Below, one piece after another: positions 6,973 to 14,528 of a stretch of 29,776 nt of DNA; the first letter of the stretch is position 1; every line of letters begins with the position of its first letter. Origin of the DNA: Planctomycetia bacterium (GTDB lineage Bacteria; Planctomycetota; UBA1135; GCA-002686595). The stretch spans positions 1 to 29,776 of the forward strand of contig SXKQ01000076.1 of NCBI GenBank assembly GCA_005778045.1, read 5' to 3'. The position numbers and the translations under genes were made by a program. The notes under the pieces were generated by a model, which saw only the letters and a list, made by a program, of their open reading frames with translations, ran no database searches and was not told the DNA's origin.

Positions 6973-8391
6973 ATGAAGCGCGAGCTGATCGATGAGCTGC
7001 GCGGAGCGCTCGGAGCAGCGGGCGTGATCCACGAGCCGGCGCGCCTGCTCGCCTACGAGTGCGATGGGCTCGCATTGCTGCGCCAGCGGCCGGCCGCGGT
7101 GATCCTGCCGCGCACCACGGACGAGTGCGCCCGCGCGATGCGCATCCTGCACCGCGAGAAGATCCCGGTCGTTGGACGCGGCGCGGGAACGGGGCTGTCC
7201 GGTGGCGCCACTCCCGTCGAGGGCGGAGTGCTGGTCGGCTTCGCACGCATGCGCGATGTGCTCGAGGTCAATGTCGCGGACCAATACGCGCGCGTGCAGG
7301 CGGGCGTCGTCAACGTCGACCTCACGCTGGCCGTCGAGAAGCATGGCCTGTTTTACGCGCCAGACCCCTCGAGCCAAGCCGCGTGCACGATCGGCGGCAA
7401 CGTCGGCGAGAATTCCGGCGGCCCCCACTGCTTCAAACACGGAGCCACTACGCGCCACATCCTCGGTCTCGTGATCGTGCGCGACGACGGCAGCGTGCTC
7501 GACCTCTCCCTGCCGCAGGCAGATCCGCTCGGCTACGACCTCGTCGGCCTGTTCGTCGGGAGCGAGGGCATGTTCGGACTCGCGACGGAGATCACCGTGC
7601 GGCTCGTCCCGACGCCTGCGGTCACCGAGACGCTGCTCGCGATCTTCACGGACCTCGACGCCGCCTGCGACGCCGTCAGCGACGCCATCGCGGCCAGGCT
7701 CGAGCCCTCGGCGCTCGAGATCCTCGACCGGCTCACGATTCAGGCCGTCGAGGCCAGCGTGTTCGCAGCGGGCTACCCGCAGGAAGCCGAGGCCGTCCTG
7801 CTCGTCGAGGCAGAGGGCAGCGAGATCGAGGTCGAGGCGACGCTCGCGCCGCTGCGAGCCATCGCGCAGCGCCGTGGAGCGATCGACATTCGCCGTGCGC
7901 GCTCGGCGACCGAGCGCAAGAAGCTGTGGGCTGGCCGCAAGGGCGCGTTTGGCGCCATGGGCCGCATCGCTCCCGATCTCTATGTCGCCGACGTCGTCGT
8001 ACCGCGGACGAAGCTGCGCGAGCTCGTCGCCGAGTCGACGCGCATCGCCCGCGAGAAGAATCTCAAGCTCGCGAACGTCTTCCACGCGGGCGATGGCAAC
8101 CTGCACCCGAACATCAGCTACGACCGGCGCGACGCCAACGAGGTGAAGCGCGTGCTCGAGGCGAGCGACGAGATCATGAAGGTGGTCGTGGCCGCCGGCG
8201 GCTCCCTCACGGGCGAGCACGGGGTCGGCATCGAGAAGCAGGAGTTCATGTCGCTGGTCTTCGGCGACGACGACATGCGCGCCATGTGCAGCGTGCGCGA
8301 CGCGTGGGACCCGCAGGGGCGCCTCAATCCGGGCAAGTTGATTCCCGTGCACGCGTGCCGCGAGATGCGCGGGACGGAACGCCCGCGATGA
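6973..8391 (+). CDS. glcD: Glycolate oxidase FAD-binding subunit GlcD
   Basis: GlcD is the flavin subunit of membrane-associated glycolate dehydrogenase, which oxidises glycolate to glyoxylate. The 472-residue product has the PCMH-type FAD fold (GRGAGTGLSGGATP near residue 66; CTIGGNVGENSGGPHCFKHG near 138; GSEGMFGLATEITVRL) and the C-terminal FAD-oxidase domain with FHAGDGNLHPN and GEHGVGIEK, which carry the active-site His residues. The ATG at 6973 lies 2 nt after the permease stop, so it reads in the same transcript as the ABC genes. It overlaps glcE by 4 nt (ATGA). Lactate and other 2-hydroxyacid dehydrogenases share this fold, but the glcE and glcF neighbours make the glycolate assignment the best one. 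Confidence 0.93.
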   Translation: MKRELIDELRGALGAAGVIHEPARLLAYECDGLALLRQRPAAVILPRTTDECARAMRILHREKIPVVGRGAGTGLSGGATPVEGGVLVGFARMRDVLEVNVADQYARVQAGVVNVDLTLAVEKHGLFYAPDPSSQAACTIGGNVGENSGGPHCFKHGATTRHILGLVIVRDDGSVLDLSLPQADPLGYDLVGLFVGSEGMFGLATEITVRLVPTPAVTETLLAIFTDLDAACDAVSDAIAARLEPSALEILDRLTIQAVEASVFAAGYPQEAEAVLLVEAEGSEIEVEATLAPLRAIAQRRGAIDIRRARSATERKKLWAGRKGAFGAMGRIAPDLYVADVVVPRTKLRELVAESTRIAREKNLKLANVFHAGDGNLHPNISYDRRDANEVKRVLEASDEIMKVVVAAGGSLTGEHGVGIEKQEFMSLVFGDDDMRAMCSVRDAWDPQGRLNPGKLIPVHACREMRGTERPR

Positions 8392-9653
8392 CCTCCCTCG
8401 ACGCGCTCGAAGCCCGCCTCGCGGCCATCGTCGGGCCTATCTCGCGCGCGAAGCCGCGCTCCGACGTGGAACCCTTGCCACTCGCCGCGCCGCGCAACGT
8501 CGAGGAGACGTGCGAGCTTGTGCGACTCGCGGCCACCGACAAGTTGCGCATCCTGCCAGTCGGCCGAGGCTCGAAACTCGCTTGGTGCACGACGCCGGGA
8601 CACGTCGATTTCCTCCTCTCGACCCGAAACCTGCAGCGCGTCGTGAGCCATGTACCCGACGACGGCACGATCACCGTGGAGGCGGGGCTCGGGATGGAGG
8701 AGCTCGCAGGCCGCTGTCGCGCGGGCGGGCACTTCCTCACGCCGGATGTGCCCCTGCCGGCGCAGCGCTCGATCGGCGGGGTGGTCTCCGCGGGCGAGTC
8801 CGGGATGGATCGGCTGCGCTTCGGGCCGGTGCGCCACCACGTCCTCGGCACTCGTACCGTGCTGTCCAACGGTCTCGCCACGCGCAGCGGCGGTCAGCTC
8901 GTGAAGAACGTCACGGGCTTCGACCTGCAACGCCTCTACTGCGGCTCCCACGGCACCCTCGGCGTGATCGTGGAAGTGTCCCTGCGGCTGTTCCCCGAGC
9001 CCGAGCACGAACTGCGCGTGATCTGCCGCACGAGTGAGCTTGCCGACGCGCTCTCGCTGTCCCGCACGGCACTCTCACTCCCGGCTCGCATCGTCTCGCT
9101 CGGCATCGAGCGCGTCGACGGCGGCTTCGAGCTGGCCACGCGTCTCTTCGGGCTGCGACCCGTCGTGGAGGCCGAGCGTGCCCAGCTACTCGCGGCTTGG
9201 CCGCGCGCGACGATCGTCGAGGGCCCGCTCGCGCGCTCCGCGTGCGCGGCGGCGAGCATTCGCCAGCGACTCGCGGATTCCCCCCACCCAACCCTGCGCA
9301 TCGCTTGCTTGCCTTCGCGCCTCGAAGTCGTGGCACCGCTGGTACAGCGCGCGCTCGCTGAAGCGCGCATCGCTGGACGTTTTGCGTTGCAGCCGGGCAT
9401 CGCCGAGCTCGATGTCGAAGTCGCGAGTGGCTGCAGCGAGTCCGCAACGCTCGCCAACTTCGTGCGGTCCCTGCGCGCAACTCTCGCGAAGCACTCCGCG
9501 TCCGTCGCCCTGCGCAATGCGCCGCGCACGGCGCTCGTGGAGCTCGATCCGTTCGGTGAGCGCGCGCCCGGCCTGGAGCTCATGCGCGCTATCCAGCGCA
9601 ACCTCGATCCCGAGGGCGTGTTCGCCAGTGGCCGCTTCCACGGCGGCCTCTAG
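8388..9653 (+). CDS. glcE: Glycolate oxidase subunit GlcE
   Basis: GlcE is a shorter second FAD-binding subunit of the glycolate dehydrogenase complex. The 421-residue product contains the N-terminal FAD-binding domain (RILPVGRGSKLAW near residue 50; QRSIGGVVSAGESGMDRLRF; LVKNVTGFDLQRLYCGSHGT; VIVEVSLRLFPEPE). The C-terminal half is weakly conserved, as is normal for GlcE. It starts within the glcD stop codon (ATGA), so it is coupled to glcD. It ends on the palindrome ctag (9650-9653), which also supplies the stop of the convergent dehydrogenase gene. No terminator can fit between the two. Confidence 0.9.
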   Translation: MTSLDALEARLAAIVGPISRAKPRSDVEPLPLAAPRNVEETCELVRLAATDKLRILPVGRGSKLAWCTTPGHVDFLLSTRNLQRVVSHVPDDGTITVEAGLGMEELAGRCRAGGHFLTPDVPLPAQRSIGGVVSAGESGMDRLRFGPVRHHVLGTRTVLSNGLATRSGGQLVKNVTGFDLQRLYCGSHGTLGVIVEVSLRLFPEPEHELRVICRTSELADALSLSRTALSLPARIVSLGIERVDGGFELATRLFGLRPVVEAERAQLLAAWPRATIVEGPLARSACAAASIRQRLADSPHPTLRIACLPSRLEVVAPLVQRALAEARIAGRFALQPGIAELDVEVASGCSESATLANFVRSLRATLAKHSASVALRNAPRTALVELDPFGERAPGLELMRAIQRNLDPEGVFASGRFHGGL

Positions 9654-10489
9654 TCGCCGAACTCGGTCGGCAACGAGCGCTCACGCAGGGCCTTCGCGTC
9701 GCGCTCGAACCAGGCGAGCTTCTGCGCGAGTCGCTCGTGCGCGTAGCGTCCGAGCGGCAGTCGCAGCGGCGGCTCGTCCAGCTCCGCGACCTCGACGATC
9801 AAGCGCGCCGCCTTGATCGGATCGCCCGGCTGGGAGCCGTGCAGCGACCCCATGCGCTGCTCCATGGTCCCGACCGTCGGCGCATAGTCTTCGATGCGTC
9901 GCTCAGCTCGCCGCAGGGCGTCTCCGGCGAAGCCCGTGCGGAACGGGCCGGGCTCGGCGATCACGACGCGAATTCCGAGCTGCCCGCTCTCGAGCGCGAG
10001 CGCCTCGGAGAAGCCCTCGAGCGCAAACTTGCTGGCGTTGTAGAGGCCGAAGCCGACGGACGCGTGAAAGCCTGCCACGGACGAGACCTGCACGATCCGG
10101 CCGAATCGCCGGCGGCGCATGGGCTCGAGCACCAGCCGAGTGAGCGCGAGCGCGCCGAAGAAGTTCGTCTCCATCTGCGCGCGCGCCTCCGCCTCCGAGA
10201 CCTCCTCCACCGCTCCGAGGACACCGTACCCGGCATTGTTGCAGAGCACGTCGACGTGACCGAAGCGCTCGAGCGCCTGCTCGCTGGCTCGCTGAATCTG
10301 GGCCGAGTCGTCGAGATCGCACTCGATCGCAAATGCCCGTCCAGCGCTCGCGCGCGCCCACTCCTCCAGCCGCTCGTGCCGCCGCACGAGGGCCACCACG
10401 CGGTGCCCGCGCTCCAGCGCCGCATCCGCGATCGCTCGCCCCAGCCCGGACACGGCCCCCGTCACCCACCAGATGCGTTGGATCGACAT
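9650..10489 (-). CDS. Short-chain dehydrogenase/reductase (classical SDR)
   Basis: The 279-residue protein is a classical SDR, an NAD(P)H-dependent oxidoreductase of unknown substrate. It has the dinucleotide loop TGAVSGLG (10-17), NNAG (84-87), a catalytic Ser in QVSSVAG (136-137) and Tyr150/Lys154 in YNASK, followed by the PGPFRT loop. Arg residues after strand 2 (VALVRRHER) lean towards NADPH. It lies on the opposite strand between glcE and glcF and so splits the glycolate oxidase genes. Its start faces that of glcF with only 39 nt between them. I chose the ATG at 10489 because the classical SDR N-terminus begins there and a -10 box lies 6 nt upstream. Longer in-frame extensions would run into glcF. 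Confidence 0.93.
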   Translation of the reverse strand: MSIQRIWWVTGAVSGLGRAIADAALERGHRVVALVRRHERLEEWARASAGRAFAIECDLDDSAQIQRASEQALERFGHVDVLCNNAGYGVLGAVEEVSEAEARAQMETNFFGALALTRLVLEPMRRRRFGRIVQVSSVAGFHASVGFGLYNASKFALEGFSEALALESGQLGIRVVIAEPGPFRTGFAGDALRRAERRIEDYAPTVGTMEQRMGSLHGSQPGDPIKAARLIVEVAELDEPPLRLPLGRYAHERLAQKLAWFERDAKALRERSLPTEFGD

Positions 10490-10495
10490 GCGGCG

Positions 10496-10501
10496 AATGT
10501 A
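10496..10501 (-). promoter_or_regulatory. -10 box of the SDR gene
   Basis: On the minus strand TACATT lies 6 nt before the SDR start codon, with no Shine-Dalgarno between. The expected transcript start would fall on or next to the ATG. It lies 12 bp from the opposing -10 box of glcF. Confidence 0.4.
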
Positions 10502-10513
10502 CCGCTCTTTCCT

Positions 10514-10519
10514 TAGAAT
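10514..10519 (+). promoter_or_regulatory. -10 box of glcF
   Basis: TAGAAT, within ccttagaatcc, lies 9 nt before the ATG at 10529. This makes the in-frame GTG at 10523 an unlikely start, because it would precede the expected transcript start. No -35 element is clear. Confidence 0.5.
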
Positions 10520-10528
10520 CCGGTGAGC

Positions 10529-11794
10529 ATGAAGCCGCTGGAGATCGTCGACTACGCGAAGAGTCTGGACTGCATCCACTGCGGCCTGTGCCTGCGCACG
10601 TGTCCGACGTATCAGCTCACCGGCGCGGAGCCGTCCAGCCCGCGCGGCCGCATCTATCTCATGCGAGCCGTCGCCGAGGGCCAGCTCGCGGCGACCGACC
10701 CGCAGTACCGCGAGGAAATGGACTCCTGCCTCGCCTGCCGCCACTGCGAGAGCGTGTGTCCCGCCGGCGTGCGCTTCGGCGAGATGATCGAGACGGCGCG
10801 CGCTGGCCTCGAGCAAACCCAGCCGCGTGGCTTGCTCGCACGCATGGCGCGGCGCATCGGGTTTGGCACCGTGCTGCCCAGCCGATTCTGGCTTTCGTGG
10901 ATGGCGAGCTCGATGCGGCTCGCGCAGCGCACAGGCATCGCGCGTCTGCTGGGCAAGCTGGGACGCCCGCTGGTCGAGATGCCCACGGTGCCGCCGAAGT
11001 CCGACCGCGGTCCGCTGCCCGCGAGGACTCCGGCGAACGCTCCGCGCCGCGGCGAGGTCGCGATGCTTGAGGGCTGCGCGATGCGCGAGCTCTACGGAAG
11101 GGTGAACCGCGCGACGGTCGAGGTCCTCACGGGCATCGGCTTCGACACGAAGGTCCCGACGGGTCATGTCTGCTGTGGCGCGCTGCACGCGCACAACGGC
11201 GAGATCGAGGGTGCTCGCGAGCTCGCGCGCTCCACTATCGAGCACTTCGAAGGCTGTGGCTCGGGCCCGATCGTGGTGAATAGCGCGGGCTGCGGCGCGC
11301 ACATGAAGGCTTACTCGCACCTGCTCGCCGACGACGCGGTCTGGCGCGAGCGCGCGGGCCGTTTCTCGGCCCGCGTAACGGACTTCAGCGAGTTCGTCGC
11401 GGCCGAAATGCCGGCCGACGTGAAGGGAGCGCTCGGCAAGGAGCTCGGTACTCTCGCCTACGACGATCCGTGTCATCTCTGCCATGGCCAGCAGATACGC
11501 TCCCAACCGCGCACACTGCTCGAGCGTTCGGGCGCGGCGCGCGTCGAGCTCCCCGACTCCGAATCGTGCTGCGGTTCCGCGGGCATCTACTCGCTGCTGC
11601 GACCCGACGACAGCAAGGCAGTCTTCGCGAAGAAGGCCGCCGCATTCCGCGCGTGCGGCGCCGACACGCTCGTCACAGCGAACCCGGGCTGCCACATGCA
11701 GTGGGAGTCGGGACTGCGCCGCGAGGGCGTGAAGGCGCGCGTGCTGCACATCGCGGAGGTCATGGCCACCGCGCTGCGCAAGGCCAACGGCTAG
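10529..11794 (+). CDS. glcF: Glycolate oxidase iron-sulfur subunit GlcF
   Basis: GlcF passes electrons from the GlcDE flavins to the respiratory chain through iron-sulfur clusters at the membrane. The 421-residue product has two 4Fe-4S motifs, CIHCGLCLRTCP (Cys15, 18, 21, 25) and CLACRHCESVCP (Cys67, 70, 73, 77). Two CCG-type domains follow, with VCCGALHAHNG and SCCGSAGIYSLL, plus NSAGCGAHMK and NPGCHMQWE. It is separated from glcDE by the antisense SDR gene and has its own -10 box, so it is transcribed independently. An in-frame GTG lies 6 nt upstream at 10523, but the ATG at 10529 fits the promoter better. It ends 3 nt from the convergent UPF0145 gene. Confidence 0.94.
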   Translation: MKPLEIVDYAKSLDCIHCGLCLRTCPTYQLTGAEPSSPRGRIYLMRAVAEGQLAATDPQYREEMDSCLACRHCESVCPAGVRFGEMIETARAGLEQTQPRGLLARMARRIGFGTVLPSRFWLSWMASSMRLAQRTGIARLLGKLGRPLVEMPTVPPKSDRGPLPARTPANAPRRGEVAMLEGCAMRELYGRVNRATVEVLTGIGFDTKVPTGHVCCGALHAHNGEIEGARELARSTIEHFEGCGSGPIVVNSAGCGAHMKAYSHLLADDAVWRERAGRFSARVTDFSEFVAAEMPADVKGALGKELGTLAYDDPCHLCHGQQIRSQPRTLLERSGAARVELPDSESCCGSAGIYSLLRPDDSKAVFAKKAAAFRACGADTLVTANPGCHMQWESGLRREGVKARVLHIAEVMATALRKANG

Positions 11795-11797
11795 CGC

Positions 11798-12115
11798 TCA
11801 GACGACGACGGCGGTGCCGCTGGCGCTGACCATCAGCATGCTGCCGTTGGCGCCGATGACCTCGTAGTCGAGGTCGATACCGACGACCGCGTTGGCTCCG
11901 AGGCGCTTCGCGGCCTCCGACATCTCATCGAGCGCGATCTTGCGCGCTGCTCCGAGCTCGCGCTCGTAAGTGCCCGAACGGCCGCCGACGATGTCGCGGA
12001 TGCCCGCGAACAGGTCCTTGAAGACGTTCGCGCCGAGGATGGCCTCGCCGGTGACGATGCCGTGGTACTCGCGGATGGGACGGCCTTCGAGGGACGGAGT
12101 GGTGCTGAGGATCAT
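11798..12115 (-). CDS. UPF0145 / YbjQ-family protein
   Basis: The 105-residue product matches the YbjQ (UPF0145) family, sometimes called a putative heavy-metal-binding domain. The family forms small multimeric alpha/beta proteins of unknown function. Hallmarks are [21 protein letters not shown], the central [20 protein letters not shown] and a C-terminal [16 protein letters not shown]. Length is normal for the family. A GGGAGA ribosome-binding site precedes the ATG, in contrast to the leaderless-looking neighbours. Its 3' end is 3 nt from that of glcF. No function should be inferred beyond family membership. Confidence 0.93.
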   Translation of the reverse strand: MILSTTPSLEGRPIREYHGIVTGEAILGANVFKDLFAGIRDIVGGRSGTYERELGAARKIALDEMSEAAKRLGANAVVGIDLDYEVIGANGSMLMVSASGTAVVV

Positions 12116-12164
12116 GTGGTTCTTCTCCCGCGCGGGTTCCGGTCGTCGCCCAGCGCGCAGTCGA

Positions 12165-12170
12165 AGTCTA
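12165..12170 (-). promoter_or_regulatory. -10 box of the UPF0145 gene
   Basis: On the minus strand TAGACT lies 49 nt before the ATG, within the gap after the upstream gene. A GGGAGA Shine-Dalgarno lies 8 nt before the start. This would be a conventional leader of about 40 nt. Confidence 0.4.
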
Positions 12171-12190
12171 CGCCGCGACCACGGGCGTAT

Positions 12191-12874
12191 TCACTGCTTC
12201 GGGCCGAGCGCGTCCAGCACGCGCTGCACAGGGTCGCGCGAGGCCGGAAAGCCGCGCGTCCAGCGCGCGAGGAGCATGCGGGCCGTGCGCTCACGGGTCA
12301 GGTTGACGCGCAGCATGTCGCGAAACGTCCCGCCCGGCTCGAACGCGCGCTCGAGGACGTAAGGCGCCTCGAGTGTTCCCCAGCGCAGCTGGCCACGCTC
12401 GAGAATCCGCCGTCCGCCGTTGCGCGTCACCGAGGTCCAGTCGCCACGCAGATCCTCCCCGCGCTCGAACAGCTGCTCGAGCTCCGCCGAAGCATGCTGC
12501 GGCGCGATCTCGACCACGAGCACTTCCCGCGGCGCGGTGTCGCCCGCTCCGCTCGGCACCTTGGACCAGTCGAAGGGGGCCCAGTCGCCCGCGTCGTCCT
12601 GTGCCTCCGGCACCTCGTTGCGCGGAGGCTCCTCGCCGGCGTCCGCGCGCGAGAGCACGACCGCGAGATCCCCGCGCGGCAAGACATTGGCCTCGGACAC
12701 CACGAGGCCGTCCGGGAGTGGCCGCACATCGAACCACTCTTCGAGTCGGGCGTCGCCGTCGATCGCGCCGGTCGACTGGGTGGCGAGCACCCAGCCGAGG
12801 GCCGCGAGCGACGCGAGCGCGCACGTGGCGAACAGGACCGTGCGAGCTCGCAGGCCTCTGCCGCCCGCTTCCAT
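12191..12874 (-). CDS. Single-pass membrane hypothetical protein
   Basis: I do not recognise this 227-residue protein. It has one N-terminal hydrophobic segment (about residues 12-32, TVLFATCALASLAALGWVLA) and then an acidic extracytoplasmic domain of mixed alpha/beta character. The preferred start is the ATG at 12874, which follows the upstream stop by one base. An earlier in-frame ATG at 12889 overlaps the upstream gene by 14 nt. It looks like the distal member of the acyl-CoA gene cluster, directly behind another single-pass membrane protein. The two may form an envelope pair. There is no enzyme motif. Confidence 0.75.
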   Translation of the reverse strand: MEAGGRGLRARTVLFATCALASLAALGWVLATQSTGAIDGDARLEEWFDVRPLPDGLVVSEANVLPRGDLAVVLSRADAGEEPPRNEVPEAQDDAGDWAPFDWSKVPSGAGDTAPREVLVVEIAPQHASAELEQLFERGEDLRGDWTSVTRNGGRRILERGQLRWGTLEAPYVLERAFEPGGTFRDMLRVNLTRERTARMLLARWTRGFPASRDPVQRVLDALGPKQ

Positions 12875-12875
12875 G

Positions 12876-13595
12876 TCAGTTCCCGCCACCGAGCTTGAAG
12901 TGCGCGAGGAACTCGACCACTTCCGCGTCCTCGATCTTCTCGAGCGAGCCCATGTGGCTGTACTGCAGGATCACGGTCTTGGTGCCGCCCTCGGGGCTGA
13001 TGTCGAGCGCCACGGTGCTCTGGCGCATGGCGAGCTTCATCGCCTCGCCGGCGTCCATCTCGCCCGGGTCCGCATTCTCGTCCTGCGCGGCAGTGTCCTG
13101 CGACTCGCTCGACGCATCCGGCTTCTGCGTCACGAAGCGCACGCCGCGCAGCTCGCGGCCTTGCACGCTGAGCACGATCTCTTCCGGCTCGTAGCGACCC
13201 ATGTTCCTGAGCAGCGGTCCGAGGTCCATCTGCGCGCTGGGATCGAGAAAATTGGAGCGCAGCTCGTCGGCCTGCGCGCCGCCCGCGATCATGAAGTCGA
13301 CCTTGGTCATGCCCTGCTGGATCGAGATCACGCGCAGGTCCTGCAACGGCATCTTCATGCCGAAGATCTCGCCCTCCGGCCGCGTCTCGATCGCGACGAC
13401 CTTCTCGAGCTCCCGCCACTGGGTGTCGGGATCGGCCATCTCCTTCGCGCACGAGACGGCCGCGACGCTCGCCACCACGAAGGTGACGAGCATCAGCAGG
13501 CAGCCGCCACCGCAAAACCATGCCCAAAGCGGCAAGCGCCGCTTGGGCTTCACCGGCTCGCTCGCCTCGCTACCCCAGTCCAGCTGATCTGCCAT
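12876..13595 (-). CDS. Single-pass membrane hypothetical protein, Gly/Cys-rich anchor
   Basis: The 239-residue product has a cytoplasmic basic stretch (VKPKRRLP) followed by a membrane segment (about residues 24-49, WAWFCGGGCLLMLVTFVVASV) and an outward-facing domain. The outer domain contains strand-rich segments such as EIVLSVQGRELRGVRFVTQK and TKTVILQYSHMGSL. I do not recognise the family. It starts 9 nt after the dehydrogenase stop behind a GAGGA ribosome-binding site. It is followed by the next membrane protein after one base, so the two are probably translated from one message. Confidence 0.78.
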   Translation of the reverse strand: MADQLDWGSEASEPVKPKRRLPLWAWFCGGGCLLMLVTFVVASVAAVSCAKEMADPDTQWRELEKVVAIETRPEGEIFGMKMPLQDLRVISIQQGMTKVDFMIAGGAQADELRSNFLDPSAQMDLGPLLRNMGRYEPEEIVLSVQGRELRGVRFVTQKPDASSESQDTAAQDENADPGEMDAGEAMKLAMRQSTVALDISPEGGTKTVILQYSHMGSLEKIEDAEVVEFLAHFKLGGGN

Positions 13596-13604
13596 GGCTC
13601 GTCC

Positions 13605-14471
13605 TCACGCCTTCCAGTCGTAGAAACCCTTGCCCGACTTCTTGCCGAGCTCGCCGCGTGCCACCTTGTCCCGCAGGACCTGCGGCGGCGTGAAGTTCGG
13701 ACCCACTTCCTTGGTCAGGTACTCGGCGATGGACAGGCGCACGTCGAGTCCGACGAGGTCGGTGAGCTTGAGCGGCCCCATCGGGAAGCCGTAGCCGAGC
13801 ACCATCGCCTTGTCGATGTCCTCGGCGCTCGCCACGCCCGACTCCAGCATGCGCATCGCCTCGAGACCGATCACGAGCCCGAGGCGGCTCGACGCGAAGC
13901 CCGGAGAGTCCTTCACGTCGATGGGATCCTTGCCCATCCGACGCGAGAGCTCGAGCGCCAGGGTCACGGCCTCGGGTGCGGTCTTCTCCGCACGCACGAC
14001 CTCGACGAGCTTCATGATGTGCACGGGGTTGAAGAAGTGCATCCCGAGCACGCGCTCGGGGCACTTGCACGCTTCGGCGATGCGCGTGATCGAGAGGGAG
14101 GACGTGTTCGTCGCGAGCAGCGCATCCGGGCGGCAGGCCGCGTCGAGCTTGGCAAAGATCGAGCGCTTGAGCTCGAGCTTCTCGGGCACGGCCTCGATCA
14201 CGACGTCGGCGCTGCGAGCGGCGCCTTCCATGTCGCTCGATCCGGACAGCCGCGCCAGCGTCGCGTCGCGCTGCTCCGCGGTCACCTTCTGCTTCTCGAC
14301 GCCGACGTCGAGGTTCTTTTTCACCGCCCCGAGGCCCTTCTGCAGCGCCGCCGCATCGAGGTCGACCAGCGTGGTCACGATGCCGCACTGCGCCAGCGCC
14401 TGCGCGATGCCATGGCCCATGGTGCCCGCACCGAGGACCGCTGCCGTCCGAATCTCTTCAGCTCGCTTCAA
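13605..14471 (-). CDS. hbd: 3-hydroxyacyl-CoA (3-hydroxybutyryl-CoA) dehydrogenase
   Basis: This enzyme interconverts a 3-hydroxyacyl-CoA and 3-oxoacyl-CoA with NAD(P). The 288-residue product shows the Rossmann loop VLGAGTMGHGIA, ATNTSSLSIT, the catalytic HFFNPVHIMKLVEVV, DSPGFASSRL and the C-terminal GLDVRLSIAEYL and KSGKGFYDW segments. It has the length of stand-alone HBD enzymes. I chose a TTG start at 14471 because CAGGAG precedes it by 6 nt and the Rossmann motif then begins at the usual place. A GTG at 14501 would add ten unlikely residues. It follows the MDR gene by 57 nt on the same strand. Confidence 0.92.
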   Translation of the reverse strand: MKRAEEIRTAAVLGAGTMGHGIAQALAQCGIVTTLVDLDAAALQKGLGAVKKNLDVGVEKQKVTAEQRDATLARLSGSSDMEGAARSADVVIEAVPEKLELKRSIFAKLDAACRPDALLATNTSSLSITRIAEACKCPERVLGMHFFNPVHIMKLVEVVRAEKTAPEAVTLALELSRRMGKDPIDVKDSPGFASSRLGLVIGLEAMRMLESGVASAEDIDKAMVLGYGFPMGPLKLTDLVGLDVRLSIAEYLTKEVGPNFTPPQVLRDKVARGELGKKSGKGFYDWKA

Positions 14472-14528
14472 GTCTTGCTCCTGTCGGTAAAGGGCGCACA
14501 CGGCGAGGTTTCGGCCGCGCCTGAGAAT

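Noticed and set aside
5291..7246. Long minus-strand open frame (about 650 codons) opposite the ABC genes and glcD
   Set aside because: It lies across three well-supported plus-strand genes, and its translation is a low-complexity Arg/Ala/Glu mix with no domain. It is a product of high GC content.
10523..10525. GTG as the start of glcF
   Set aside because: It lies only 3 nt after the proposed -10 box, so it would be upstream of the transcript. The ATG at 10529 is better placed.
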